DNA of 60,017 nt from an uncultured cyanobacterium (GTDB lineage Bacteria; Cyanobacteriota; Cyanobacteriia; Cyanobacteriales; Nostocaceae): positions 1-60,017 of the forward strand of contig CAINGU010000024.1 of assembly GCA_903848645.1 (NCBI GenBank), read 5' to 3'. The number at the start of each line of letters is the position of its first letter. Position 1 is the stretch's first letter. The position numbers and the translations under genes are program-made. Below the pieces are notes generated by a model. That model was not told the DNA's origin. It did not search any database and saw only the letters and a list, made by a program, of their open reading frames with translations. Positions 45,241-54,526 of this stretch are shown piece after piece.

Positions 45241-46590
45241 CTATTTTGGGTCGAGAAACCGGGTAGCAAAATTCTGGGATCGGGTTGGTGATAATACCCG
45301 TGCTTTGAGAATGGCAGCCATGAGAAAGGCATAAGATAAAACACCAACTACCACCAAGAAAAAAGCATTAATAGAACCTGTGGCATTCCATAAAGCGTGA
45401 AGTGCAGAAGCGCTCAAGTAACCGACAGAGAGAATTTGCTTGCCTTTGAGGGGTTTTAACACAGCTAAACCAACAAAATAGCCTAAATAGCCGCTGTAAG
45501 CCATGTGTCCAGCCACAGAACCTAAAATTCGGGGGATAAGTAGCTGTAAACCCACTAATTGACCAGAATTTTGGGAAATTAAGGGTACATATTGACCCAG
45601 GGTTTCTAGTAAAGTAAAGCCCACAGCCGAAGCTGTACCCAGAAGAATACCATCCAGAGGTTCCCAAACCCCAATCCGTTCTCGCCAAGGTGACGGCAAG
45701 GAATTTCCAATCAGATATGCTCCTAATACTGGTAATATTTTCAGCAACTCCTCCATTAATCCCGCACCAAAAAACATCCGCACTAGCAATTCGGTAAAGG
45801 TAATCCCTTCTTGAGATGTACCATCCAATGTTCCGGGTAAGATATCTCGGAATACTTTGATGAACAAATCTAATAGAGGACTGAGCAAAATTAACATTGT
45901 ACTCAGTGCCACAGCTATGATTACCCACCAAGGCTTAGGTTTACCACATAGTTGATAAACAAAGTAGTAAGCCGCAAACGCGATATAAGACCCCACAATT
46001 ACTTGATTGGCTTGGGGATGACCTACAGTTGCAAACATTAATACCACAAAAACTACCGTCAGGATTCCCGGTATTAAGTAGGCTTTGCGGGTTAGATCTT
46101 TGCCAGTAGAAATAATCGGGAATAATTGTGTGAAGCTTACAGAATCTTGTTTTAAGGACGGATGATGTTTATTAACAGATGATAATACCGTAGCTTTATT
46201 AACAGCTATCATCTTTGGTTGAGTAATAACTTCATACTCGAAGACAAATTGTGGTCCATCAGCACCAAGAGAAATGCGATCGCCCAAATGTAATTCTTGA
46301 CATCCTTGTAGGTATTCTCCATTTAAAAAAGTGCCATTAGCACTATTTAAATCACAAATTACCCAGCGGTAACGGCTATCGGTGGCTGAGTATTGGGGAC
46401 GAACCACCGCATGACGACGAGATACCATCTTGTAGATCATGGCATCCAAGACAATTTGGCAGCTAGGGTCACGTCCAATTACCATTTCTTTACCAGGAAG
46501 TAACGAGTAGCGAGATGCTGGCTCTGAAAGTTCGATTGATGTCGCCACCAGCCGCAGAAATGCATTCTGTCTTGCGTTTTTGCCTGTCAT
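45241..46590 (-). CDS. FHA domain fused to PrsW-type intramembrane protease, 449 aa
   Basis: From the ATG at 46590 (a GTG 45 bases upstream would add a hydrophobic stretch of doubtful value), the FHA domain covers about 15-115: VIGRDPSCQIVL and VSRRHAVV. Eight or so membrane helices follow from residue 170. The PrsW motifs are present: GLMEELLKILP (EExxK), EPLDGILLGTASAVGF (E-x3-G) and ALHALWN (H-x3-W region). PrsW proteases cut membrane anti-sigma factors in Bacillus; the target here is unknown. The FHA domain suggests control by Thr phosphorylation. Confidence 0.88.
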   Translation of the reverse strand: MTGKNARQNAFLRLVATSIELSEPASRYSLLPGKEMVIGRDPSCQIVLDAMIYKMVSRRHAVVRPQYSATDSRYRWVICDLNSANGTFLNGEYLQGCQELHLGDRISLGADGPQFVFEYEVITQPKMIAVNKATVLSSVNKHHPSLKQDSVSFTQLFPIISTGKDLTRKAYLIPGILTVVFVVLMFATVGHPQANQVIVGSYIAFAAYYFVYQLCGKPKPWWVIIAVALSTMLILLSPLLDLFIKVFRDILPGTLDGTSQEGITFTELLVRMFFGAGLMEELLKILPVLGAYLIGNSLPSPWRERIGVWEPLDGILLGTASAVGFTLLETLGQYVPLISQNSGQLVGLQLLIPRILGSVAGHMAYSGYLGYFVGLAVLKPLKGKQILSVGYLSASALHALWNATGSINAFFLVVVGVLSYAFLMAAILKARVLSPTRSQNFATRFLDPK

Positions 46591-46864
46591 CGAGTTAGTG
46601 AGTGTGTCTAAACAAAATAAAATGGCTAATGCCACGCTACGCTATCAGATGATTTTATGGTAGTAGACTTAACTTTAGCCATATTCACAGCCGCACCATT
46701 GATAAATATACTATAGCTTTACTAAGCTTCCCTTTGCTCTCATTCAAAATACAAAATTAAATAAAGAGTGAGAATTTTAAAACAGGTGATAGGTGAAAAG
46801 TTACAGAACTTACAAAAAAGGGAACAGATAAGAAACAAAAGTTGCTGAGTTTAAAGCTATTTCA

Positions 46865-46924
46865 ATCTCATGTTTCTAAACATGAGTTTTTTCTGTTCCC
46901 TGTTGCTTCGGAGTTTCCTCTGAA
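46865..46924 (+). repeat. 60-bp direct repeat, copy 1
   Basis: 56 of 60 bases match 48251-48310. It carries TTTCTGTTCCCTGTTGC and an internal hairpin from CATGTTT/AAACATG. The rest of the 46591-47007 gap has no ORF; upstream stretches with GGGAACAGATAAGAAAC also recur near 48150. Confidence 0.75.
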
Positions 46925-47007
46925 AGAAGTCACTGAGTCAGGTAGAACCCGGATTAATCAAACCTGTTTCCTCATTCTCATAGTGTGGTGTTAGTAATAT
47001 TTCCGAT

Positions 47008-47466
47008 TTAATCGTCTTTTTTAGAATTACTACTGCGAATGATTAAATAACTAATTGATAGGGAAAGAATAGCAATCCCTAAACCGATAATTTCTATACC
47101 TTCAGTGACTTTCAAATCAAGAATAATAATTTTTCTGGCAATAGCAATCAAAGAAGTAACAATAACTAACTCAACTTGTAAAACGTGCTTTTTGAGGTAG
47201 CCAGTAATATTTTCTAATATTTCTAAAGCAATTAAAACATTAAGAAATAACCCAAAAGTTTTAAACAATGTCTGACTAAAACGACCTTCCTCTGGAGAAA
47301 GTATTTCCTTGAAAATAAATATTGCTAAGTCACCAAGTGTGGCAAAAATTACTACTACCATCAGTAGAGATAGTAATTTTGAAACTATTACCTCGACAAT
47401 TTCAATCAGGTGCATGAAACTTTTGTCACTGGTAACTTCTAGCAATCCTTTAATTAATTTTCTCAT
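47008..47466 (-). CDS. PsiE-family membrane protein, 152 aa
   Basis: Phosphate-starvation-inducible PsiE proteins are small inner-membrane proteins of unclear function. Four hydrophobic segments are seen at about 23-45, 68-86, 96-112 and 118-142. The conserved stretch ALEILENITGYLKKHVLQVE lies between helices 2 and 3, with LIAIARKIIILD after it. The gene is monocistronic. Confidence 0.83.
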   Translation of the reverse strand: MRKLIKGLLEVTSDKSFMHLIEIVEVIVSKLLSLLMVVVIFATLGDLAIFIFKEILSPEEGRFSQTLFKTFGLFLNVLIALEILENITGYLKKHVLQVELVIVTSLIAIARKIIILDLKVTEGIEIIGLGIAILSLSISYLIIRSSNSKKDD

Positions 47467-47651
47467 CTGGTACTCCTTGGTTAAAATTAACTGGAAAATT
47501 AAGAAGATAAAACAAAAATCCTATAGATAAATCTAGAGGATAAACAATTAAAAATTAAAAACAGTTTCAAACTTTTCTATTTCCTGCTATATCTAGAAAT
47601 ATAATCATAACTATAGGAATCATAAATGATATTTGAAAGATTTTAAGTAGT

Positions 47652-47706
47652 GTAGGGTGGGCAATGCCCACCCAAATCCCCCACCGGTGGGCATTGCCCA
47701 CCCTAC
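47652..47706. repeat. Foldback repeat (GTAGGGTGGGCAATGCCCACC type)
   Basis: GTAGGGTGGGCAATG at the left pairs with CATTGCCCACCCTAC at the right; each half is itself palindromic. Non-coding. Confidence 0.8.
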
Positions 47707-47814
47707 GTATATTTCAAAAATCAAATATTAGTCCTAATATAGGTTAAATTGTTAATTCCCAATTTAGGAATACAGTTAAAAGCTTACCATTGGGAGGACT
47801 GAAATTGATAATTT

Positions 47815-48110
47815 TTAATAGTAGATTCTCCAGAAATTGGTACTAATTGCACAGCACAAGCCTTTAATTCTAGTTGAAGGGAATCAAGACAAGCTTATAA
47901 ATAAACAAGCGTATTATCTTCCGCATCATCCACACATAACTTACCCCAGTGCATGGGGACAAAGACAGTACCGGTAGAAATAGCTTTATGATTCTCGACA
48001 ATCAGTTCTCTTAACTCTAATTCAGTATTTGTGAGATAACTAAACTGCGGCTTCCCTCGCTGCTTAGGTTGTAAATTCCCATCGGTTTCTTGTTGCAAAA
48101 CCCAGCTTTT
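47815..48110 (-). pseudogene. narB: Decayed C-terminal fragment of nitrate reductase NarB
   Basis: The minus strand reads STGTVFVPMHWGKLCVDDAE, then DNTLVYL, a stop, and ACLDSLQLELKACAVQLVPI and SGE. This is the C-terminal molybdopterin-binding domain of assimilatory nitrate reductase, where TGTVFVPMHWG and the ACPDSLQPELKACAV segment are conserved. A stop interrupts it and everything upstream of about 48110 is gone. A functional narB elsewhere cannot be excluded. The rest of the 47467-48529 gap holds repeats and no gene. Confidence 0.75.
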
Positions 48111-48250
48111 GGACTAGACTTTTACAAAAGAAGGGAACAGGGAATAGGGAACAGATAAGAAACACTCATTTGCACCAGTTTAGAGCTTCAGTCAAAAAAA
48201 GGATGTTTTTAAAAGATGCGTAGCCCGAAAAAAACAGTGTCATTATTTCC

Positions 48251-48310
48251 ATCTCATGTTTTTAAACATAAGTTTTTTCTGTTCCCTGTTGCTTTGGAGT
48301 TCCCTCTGAA
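48251..48310 (+). repeat. 60-bp direct repeat, copy 2
   Basis: Matches 46865-46924 at 56 of 60 positions. It is preceded by a GGGAACAGGGAATAGGGAACAG-like heptamer run near 48132, and a further CCCTGTTCCCTGTTCCC run lies near 48437. Confidence 0.75.
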
Positions 48311-48529
48311 TAACAGAAAATATAAGGCTCTTGAGTACATAATATGCAAAATCTGAATAAAGAAATTTCATAAAGCTTGCTGTGTATAAGAAATGAGCCA
48401 TATTTTTGAATATTATGGCAAAATATTCTCTCTTTCCCCTGTTCCCTGTTCCCTTCCCTCACGGATAAGTTCTCAACTCAAATAGGATTGCTATATTAGT
48501 AAAAAATTAGGCATTAATTAAAAGCAACT

Positions 48530-48970
48530 ATGAAACGTCGTGAATTTATCAATTGGGTAGGATTGGGTTGTTTAGCTAGTTCTCTACCTATAGCACTTGC
48601 AGCTTGTTCTCCAGAAAGTAGCACATCAGCTAATTCTGGATCTAATGCTGCTACCAAAGGCTGGCAAAAAGTAGGGACTGTGGCACAATTAGATAAGACT
48701 GGTCAACTATTGGCAGAAAATTCACCAATTGGTGCAGTATTGGTAGTGGGAACATCTAAAGCAGCCAAAAACCTGATTGCTGTTAATCCTACCTGTACTC
48801 ATGAAGGTTGTACAGTTGCATGGAAAGCAAAACAAAGTAAATTTGTTTGTCCCTGTCATAGTGCAGAATTTGCTCGTGATGGTAAGGCACAACAAAGGCC
48901 AGCTAAAAAACCTCTAAAAACTTACCAAGCTAAGATTGAAGCTGGTTCTGTCTTCGTGAAAACGGTTTAA
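48530..48970 (+). CDS. Exported Rieske 2Fe-2S protein, 146 aa
   Basis: The N-terminus MKRREFINWVGLGCLASSLP is a twin-arginine signal ending near LAAC, where Cys26 could also be lipidated. The mature part is a small Rieske domain with both ligand motifs, CTHEGC (residues 89-94) and CPCHSAEF (107-114). It lacks the membrane helix and length of the cytochrome b6f subunit PetC (about 180 residues), so it is an additional Rieske protein, probably periplasmic or lumenal. Its electron partner is unknown. Confidence 0.88.
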   Translation: MKRREFINWVGLGCLASSLPIALAACSPESSTSANSGSNAATKGWQKVGTVAQLDKTGQLLAENSPIGAVLVVGTSKAAKNLIAVNPTCTHEGCTVAWKAKQSKFVCPCHSAEFARDGKAQQRPAKKPLKTYQAKIEAGSVFVKTV

Positions 48971-48972
48971 GA

Positions 48973-49090
48973 TAACTCCACAAAAAAAAGATGAACTGCT
49001 TGCAGCAGCGCAATTTCCCTCCGGGACGCTCCGCGAACGCTATCTAATCTTGTGGGATGGGCATCCTGCCCGTCCTTGTATTATTAGCAG
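48973..49090. repeat. Composite dispersed repeat, copy 2 (inverted)
   Basis: In reverse complement it carries the same modules as 28478-28590: GCTAATAATACAAGGACGGG, GATAGCGTTCGCGGAGCGTC, GCAAGCAGTTCATC, a T run and GTGGAGTT. It has an extra CCCATCCCACAAGATTA between modules. From its end to the riboswitch at 49313 no gene is seen. Confidence 0.85.
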
Positions 49091-49312
49091 GAAAATGTCC
49101 GCACCACAAGAAATTTTGGCATATTTTTTGATTTGGAAGTCTCTCACCCTCTCCTGTCACTTTCCGAGTAAGTAGTTGGACGAAAAAAACCGAAATAGAT
49201 ATATAACGAAAAATATAACGAAAAGTAAAATCTCCCAAAACCTCTTTCCCCCAGATCCTCACAATTTATCATCCCCCTCCCCCCAACCATCACCAAAATG
49301 CTACAATCTACA

Positions 49313-49396
49313 CCATGCTAGGGGTGCTTGGGAAAACAAGCTGAGATCAAACCCTTAACACCTGAGTCTGGGTAATACCAGCGGAGGGAAGCTGTT
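49313..49396 (+). promoter_or_regulatory. TPP (THI-box) riboswitch upstream of thiC
   Basis: The conserved aptamer elements are present in order: GGGGTGC, GCTGAGA, AAACCCTTAACACCTGA and CTGGGTAATACCAGCGGAGG then GAAGC. It ends 17 bases before the thiC ATG, so thiamine pyrophosphate probably controls translation start. Confidence 0.93.
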
Positions 49397-49413
49397 TATT
49401 TGAGGATTGTAAT

Positions 49414-50787
49414 ATGCGGACAGAATGGGTAGCCAAGCGACGTGGACAAAAGAACGTATCGCAAATGCACTATGCCCGTCAGGGTGTGATCACTGAAGAA
49501 ATGGATTATGTAGCGAAGCGGGAAAAGCTGCCGGCTGAACTTATTCGCGCCGAAGTCGCACGGGGACGGATGATTATCCCTGCAAATATTAATCACACAA
49601 ATTTAGAACCGATGGCCATTGGTATCGCTTCTAGTTGTAAAGTTAACGCTAATATTGGTGCTTCTCCCAACTCTTCCAACTTGCAGGAAGAAGTTGATAA
49701 ACTCAACCTGGCGGTAAAATACGGTGCAGATACTGTCATGGATTTGTCCACAGGTGGCGGTAATTTAGATGAAATTCGCACCGCAATTATCAATGCTTCA
49801 CCTGTTCCCATTGGCACAGTTCCAGTTTACCAAGCTTTAGAAAGCGTTCACGGTACTATCGAAAATCTCACCGCTGACGATTTTCTCCACATCATCGAAA
49901 AGCACGCCCAGCAAGGGGTAGATTATCAAACTATCCACGCGGGAATTTTGATTGAACATTTACCTTTAGTTAGAAACCGTCTCACAGGGATTGTTTCTCG
50001 CGGTGGCGGAATTTTGGCGCGGTGGATGTTGCATCACCACAAACAAAACCCGCTGTATACTCACTACAACGACATCATTGAGATTTTTAAAAGATATGAT
50101 GTTTCTTTCAGTTTAGGCGACTCCCTGCGCCCAGGATGTACCCATGATGCGTCCGATGAAGCCCAGTTGGCGGAACTGAAAACTCTAGGAAATCTCACCC
50201 GCAAAGCCTGGGAACATGATGTCCAAGTCATGGTGGAAGGTCCCGGCCACGTTCCTATGGATCAAATTGAGTTCAATGTCCGCAAGCAAATGGAAGAGTG
50301 TTCGGAAGCTCCTTTCTATGTTCTCGGTCCTTTGGTGACTGATATTGCTCCTGGTTACGACCATATTACCTCAGCGATTGGGGCAGCTATGGCGGGTTGG
50401 TATGGAACAGCGATGTTGTGTTATGTGACTCCTAAAGAACATTTAGGTTTACCTGATGCTGAAGATGTGCGGAATGGCTTAATTGCGTATAAAATTGCGG
50501 CTCATGCTGCGGATATTGCTAGACATCGCCCTGGTGCTAGAGATAGAGATGATGAACTTTCTAAAGCGCGCTATAATTTCGATTGGAATCGTCAATTTGA
50601 ATTATCTTTAGACCCAGAAAGAGCGAAGGAATATCACGACGAAACTTTACCAGCAGATATCTATAAAACCGCTGAGTTTTGTTCTATGTGTGGTCCTAAG
50701 TTCTGTCCAATGCAGACTAAGGTTGATGCTGATGCTTTGACTGAGTTGGAGAAGTTTTTAGCGAAAGAACCTGTAGCACAAGGTTAA
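49414..50787 (+). CDS. thiC: Phosphomethylpyrimidine synthase ThiC
   Basis: A radical-SAM enzyme that rearranges aminoimidazole ribotide to hydroxymethylpyrimidine phosphate for thiamine. The 457 residues include the start [57 protein letters not shown] and the C-terminal cluster motif [11 protein letters not shown] (C-x2-C-x4-C). Length matches cyanobacterial ThiC. It is controlled by the TPP riboswitch immediately upstream and ends at a hairpin at 50806. Confidence 0.97.
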   Translation: MRTEWVAKRRGQKNVSQMHYARQGVITEEMDYVAKREKLPAELIRAEVARGRMIIPANINHTNLEPMAIGIASSCKVNANIGASPNSSNLQEEVDKLNLAVKYGADTVMDLSTGGGNLDEIRTAIINASPVPIGTVPVYQALESVHGTIENLTADDFLHIIEKHAQQGVDYQTIHAGILIEHLPLVRNRLTGIVSRGGGILARWMLHHHKQNPLYTHYNDIIEIFKRYDVSFSLGDSLRPGCTHDASDEAQLAELKTLGNLTRKAWEHDVQVMVEGPGHVPMDQIEFNVRKQMEECSEAPFYVLGPLVTDIAPGYDHITSAIGAAMAGWYGTAMLCYVTPKEHLGLPDAEDVRNGLIAYKIAAHAADIARHRPGARDRDDELSKARYNFDWNRQFELSLDPERAKEYHDETLPADIYKTAEFCSMCGPKFCPMQTKVDADALTELEKFLAKEPVAQG

Positions 50788-50805
50788 TTACTGAACAACC
50801 ATATC

Positions 50806-50828
50806 CCCGACTTCTTGGAGAAGTCGGG
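50806..50828. terminator. Hairpin after thiC (CCCGACTTCT-TGG-AGAAGTCGGG)
   Basis: A perfect 10-bp stem with a 3-base loop 19 bp after the thiC stop. A related hairpin lies at 58715-58745, so this is an interspersed palindrome used as a terminator. Confidence 0.65.
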
Positions 50829-50876
50829 AATCTGAGAACATCAATATTAAAATGTAAAAATCTATAAGTGAACAAA

Positions 50877-51290
50877 TTAAATTTCATCCAAAAATTTCTG
50901 AACCGATAAAATATCAATCTGTTTAAATGGGTGAAGAATCAGCAAATCTTCATCACCTGTAATAATACATTGAGCTTTGCCACTAATAGCTAATTCTAGG
51001 TATTTATTATCTTTGGGATCTCGACATTCATTGATTTGTTCAGTAACATTAATAAACTCGATAGTTTCCACTAAATTATCTATTAATTCCCTCCGTCTTT
51101 ATAAGGTAATATAACGGTCGAATTTTGGTCTTGATAAAACTTCTTGTAACTCGGCAAAAACAGCAGCACTTAACAAGATAATACCTATATCTTGAGCTTT
51201 ATCTAATGCCTGACGTGGTTTACTTTGACCAAATAAAAATGCACTTACAACAACATTTGTATCAAATACAAAACGGCGTTTATTTATCAT
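50877..51290 (-). pseudogene. PIN-domain toxin (COG1569 type) with in-frame stop
   Basis: The first 63 codons read FVFDTNVVVSAFLFGQSKPR and LQEVLSRPKFDRYITL, then TAA at 51099-51101. The same frame continues RRRELIDNLVETIEFINVTE and ECRDPKDNKYLELAISGKA to DEDLLILHPF. The two halves together make a complete PIN nuclease with Asp8-like, Asp/Glu and ITGDED acidic residues. One base change (GAA to TAA) explains the stop. The antitoxin gene overlaps its start by 11 bases and is intact. Confidence 0.82.
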
Positions 51291-51528
51291 CTTGCAAAAT
51301 AGATTCTAAAATTTCAGGAGTTAAACCATTAGCTTGTGCTTCTTGACTAGCTTTATCCATTGTGTTTCTGAGTTTTTGAACTGCTTCTTTGCTATTATTT
51401 AATAAATTTGACTCCATAATTAATGCTAACTTTAGCTGAATTTGTTCCTGTTCTTCTTTAGTGCTACGGCGATAAGCTTCGGCAATATTTGATGGTATTT
51501 TGATGATTATTTCTTCTATCGTATTCAT
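51280..51528 (-). CDS. Antitoxin partner of the PIN toxin, 82 aa
   Basis: A small acidic helical protein: MNTIEEIIIKIPSNIAEAYR, then STKEEQEQIQLKLALIMES, and an end NGLTPEILESILQDDK typical of antitoxins next to COG1569 PIN genes. The ATG at 51528 gives the normal start; a frame reaching 51561 adds a basic stretch not expected in the family. It overlaps the toxin start by 11 bases. Confidence 0.75.
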   Translation of the reverse strand: MNTIEEIIIKIPSNIAEAYRRSTKEEQEQIQLKLALIMESNLLNNSKEAVQKLRNTMDKASQEAQANGLTPEILESILQDDK

Positions 51529-51688
51529 ATTTTTACCATGTTTAGTCTTCCTATTTAACAATTATAATCTGATTTTTGTAAATTAGTTTAACTTTTGGGT
51601 GTAAACTACTTTTCAATCTATGCTTTCGGTAGTAACATAATTATTATATAATATTTTTCATGTTTAATGTGATTTTTGATATAATCAA

Positions 51689-52594
51689 ATGACTCGACAA
51701 TCTCACGACCAATTTGCTAAAGAATATCTAGAGGAATTATTAACACCTCTAGGAACAATTAAAAAAAGCGAAAAGGTAAAAAGTGAAGTTCAAGAAATTG
51801 ATGTTTGGTTTGAACCATTTTCTGATCAAGTTCAGGAAAATCTACCTTTAGGTTTATTAGGGAAGATAGCAAAAACTCAATGTTTATTTGAACCTTTTCG
51901 CAATCCACCATCGGAAATAGAAATTCGCAGTTGTTTACTCAAATTATATGCCGTTCATGGTGATGTAGTTAGGAAAGCAAAACGCGAAAACAGAAATATT
52001 GCTGAATCAGATTTACCGATTTTATGGATTTTAACGCCAACTTTTTCATCTCGGATGATTGCGGGTTTAGGTGCAACTGAAATTGCAGAAGATTGGGTTC
52101 AAGGTGTTTATTTTCTACCGAATATTCTGAAAACAGCAATAGTTGTAATTCATCAATTACCAGAAAATGAGGATACCTTATGGTTGAGAGTTTTGGGGAA
52201 AGGAGGAACACAAAAAAGAGCAGTGGAGGAGTTAACTGAGTTACCAGAAAATAACCCTTTTCGAGAGAACTTGTTAGAAATTTTAGCGGACTGGCGCAAG
52301 AATTTAGAATTGAGAGATAATTTAAGTAGGGAAGAAGAGGAAGTAATTATGAACTTATCACCGGCTTATTTACAACAAATAGAAGACTGGAAGCAAGAAG
52401 GAAAGCAAGAAGGACAACTTTTGTTGATAACTTCTCTTCTGGAAGGGCGTTTTGGTAGTTTGGATGCTGAGTTATCTGGTTTGGTGGAAAAGATTGCTAA
52501 TATTCCTATTTCTGAACGCACTCAGTTACTTCTTTCTTTGGGTAATTTATCCCGTGAGGAATTGTTGCAAAGATTGAGTAATGAGGCAGTTTAG
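51689..52594 (+). CDS. PD-(D/E)XK-type Rpn/YhgA-like protein with DUF4351 end, 301 aa
   Basis: The N-terminus FAKEYLEELLTPLGTIKKSE and the acidic strand EVQEIDVWFEP near residue 35-45 recall the transposase-derived PD-(D/E)XK nucleases common in Nostocales. Residues 230-301 resemble DUF4351: a Glu/Lys hinge (EDWKQEGKQEGQ), LLEGRFGSLDAELSGLVEKI and LSLGNLSREELLQRL. Catalytic residues are not certain. It is monocistronic and followed by hairpins at 52621 and 52661. Confidence 0.72.
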   Translation: MTRQSHDQFAKEYLEELLTPLGTIKKSEKVKSEVQEIDVWFEPFSDQVQENLPLGLLGKIAKTQCLFEPFRNPPSEIEIRSCLLKLYAVHGDVVRKAKRENRNIAESDLPILWILTPTFSSRMIAGLGATEIAEDWVQGVYFLPNILKTAIVVIHQLPENEDTLWLRVLGKGGTQKRAVEELTELPENNPFRENLLEILADWRKNLELRDNLSREEEEVIMNLSPAYLQQIEDWKQEGKQEGQLLLITSLLEGRFGSLDAELSGLVEKIANIPISERTQLLLSLGNLSREELLQRLSNEAV

Positions 52595-52620
52595 GGTATA
52601 TTGTTGAATGTGTTTTTTTA

Positions 52621-52684
52621 TATAGTCCTCAGATTAGAAATCTGGGGCTATACAGACAAAGCCTACCTGCGTAGGCTATTTTTA
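52621..52684. terminator. Two hairpins between convergent genes
   Basis: TATAGTCCTCAGATT-AGA-AATCTGGGGCTATA (52621-52652) and GCCTAC...GTAGGC followed by TATTTTTAT (52661-52684). Together they can end transcription from both sides. Confidence 0.65.
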
Positions 52685-52702
52685 TGGATAATTTTTATCA
52701 GA

Positions 52703-54526
52703 TTAATCTTTAAAATATCTTGCTTTAATTTCTGGATGTTCTGCTAAAAAGCGTTCTATTTCTAAATATGACCATTTTTCTATGTCAAAACCGTTTCTAT
52801 TCTTCTCATACTCCAATTTTTCATGTAAAGTAGAGTCAATTACACCACTTGTCATCACACAAAATCCACGAGCATTATAACGACCTAACATATAAGGTAT
52901 ATCGGAAATACTCTTTCCTGATAGTGACTTTTCATTTTTGATTAATTTACATTGTACTATCCACTTCACCTGATTATTAATACTTGTAGATTTATAAAAT
53001 TCAATATCTCTACCACCATCACGGGAGCGAGATTTACCCATTTTATGTATCTCGCTTGGATGATGTTTTTCTTTAATAATATCGTAGCAAAGTAGTTCAA
53101 ATTGCTCATCATCCAATTGATTCCAAGAACATGATATATCATCAAACATTGTAAATTTCGCTCCTTCTGTGCTTTTAGCTCTTTTTAAGTCTACTCCATC
53201 TAAATTAGCATATCGTAAATCAGCATTGGTAAAATCTGCTCCTTCTAAATCAGCACCTATTAAAATTGCATATCGTAAATCAGCATTAGTAAAATTTGCT
53301 TTTCTTAAATCAGCACTGTGAAAATTAGCACAATATAAGTTAGTATTTGTGAAATTAGTATTTTCGCAATCTGCACGATATAAAATTGAAAAACTCAAAT
53401 TTAATCCTGTCAGGTATAAATTTCTCAGACAAGAATTACTTAAATCTCTACATAAACGATAATCATGATCAAATGAATTAAGTTTAAGTAATGAATTAAG
53501 TTTAAATAGTGAAAGTTGATCATATTTCTCTTCTCTAGGTTTTGATTTTTTATTAATCAATTCCCAGACTAGATACCATTTATGATCTAATTTTGTCTCG
53601 TTATCAATTAGCTTACCAGTTAAAATTGCTAAATCTAAATTAGCACCATTTAAATTAGCACTACTTAAATTAGCATCACTCAAATCAGCATTTCTTAAAT
53701 CTATACCAATCAAATTAGCACCACTTAAATCAGCACCCGTTAAATCAGCATTACTTAGGTCAGCATCACTTAAGTCAGCTTTTCTGAGGTCGGCATTTCT
53801 TAAATCAGTACCACTTAAGTTATGACTACTTAGATTAACACCTCTTAAATTTATATTGTTAGCTGTTAAATCTACGCCAGCAATAATTAATTTTATGTCA
53901 TTATCATCTTCATCATTGAAACTTTCATAGTTATAGGCTGAATCTATTTTACCAATAATAGAATTGTTATAAACAGTTTGCCACTTGTAATCTAATTTTG
54001 TCTCGCTATCAGTTATCGCAACATATAAGTTTACAAAATTTAAGTTAGTATTAGTTAAATCAGTGCCACTTAAATCAGCATCAGTGAAATCAACACCACT
54101 TAAATTAGAATTTCTTAAATCAGCATCACTTAAGTAAGCATCAGTTAAATCAACACCACTTAAATCAGCATTTCTTAAATCAGCACCAATTAGGTAAGCA
54201 TAGCTTAAGTTAGCACCACTTAAATCAGCATCAGTTAAATCAGCATCACTTAAATCAGCACCATTTAAGTCAGAGTCCATTAAGTTAGTACGTCTTAGAT
54301 TAGAACCGCTTAAATCAGCACCACTTAAATTTATCCAACTTAAGTTAGCACCACTTAAATTAGCACCACTTAAATCAGTACCACTTAAATCAGCATTTCG
54401 TAAATTAGCATCTCTTAAATTAATATCACTTAAATCAACATTGATTAATTTGAGATTTTCCAAGTTTAATCCGTGAAAATCTCTTTCTCCTGCTTCATAA
54501 AGTGCTAGAAGTTCCGCAGTATCCAT
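52703..54526 (-). CDS. Pentapeptide-repeat protein fused to Mrr-like restriction endonuclease domain, 607 aa
   Basis: Residues about 20-460 are mostly A(D/N)LxX pentapeptide repeats (LSGADLSGSNLRRTNLMDSD is typical) in three blocks separated by short non-repeat inserts that each contain a LDxKW motif. They should form a right-handed quadrilateral beta helix. Residues about 465-607 are a PD-(D/E)XK nuclease of the Mrr_cat type: DEQFELLCYDII helix, GKSRSRDGGRDIEF with Asp507, and VQCK with Gln525 and Lys527. All catalytic residues are present. A repeat solenoid joined to a DNase suggests a defence effector or DNA-mimic-guided nuclease; the function is inferred. Confidence 0.87.
   Translation of the reverse strand: MDTAELLALYEAGERDFHGLNLENLKLINVDLSDINLRDANLRNADLSGTDLSGANLSGANLSWINLSGADLSGSNLRRTNLMDSDLNGADLSDADLTDADLSGANLSYAYLIGADLRNADLSGVDLTDAYLSDADLRNSNLSGVDFTDADLSGTDLTNTNLNFVNLYVAITDSETKLDYKWQTVYNNSIIGKIDSAYNYESFNDEDDNDIKLIIAGVDLTANNINLRGVNLSSHNLSGTDLRNADLRKADLSDADLSNADLTGADLSGANLIGIDLRNADLSDANLSSANLNGANLDLAILTGKLIDNETKLDHKWYLVWELINKKSKPREEKYDQLSLFKLNSLLKLNSFDHDYRLCRDLSNSCLRNLYLTGLNLSFSILYRADCENTNFTNTNLYCANFHSADLRKANFTNADLRYAILIGADLEGADFTNADLRYANLDGVDLKRAKSTEGAKFTMFDDISCSWNQLDDEQFELLCYDIIKEKHHPSEIHKMGKSRSRDGGRDIEFYKSTSINNQVKWIVQCKLIKNEKSLSGKSISDIPYMLGRYNARGFCVMTSGVIDSTLHEKLEYEKNRNGFDIEKWSYLEIERFLAEHPEIKARYFKD

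Noticed and set aside
45368-45931. 187-codon minus-strand ORF inside the PrsW gene
   Set aside because: It is an out-of-frame shadow of the FHA-PrsW coding sequence, whose motifs are clear.
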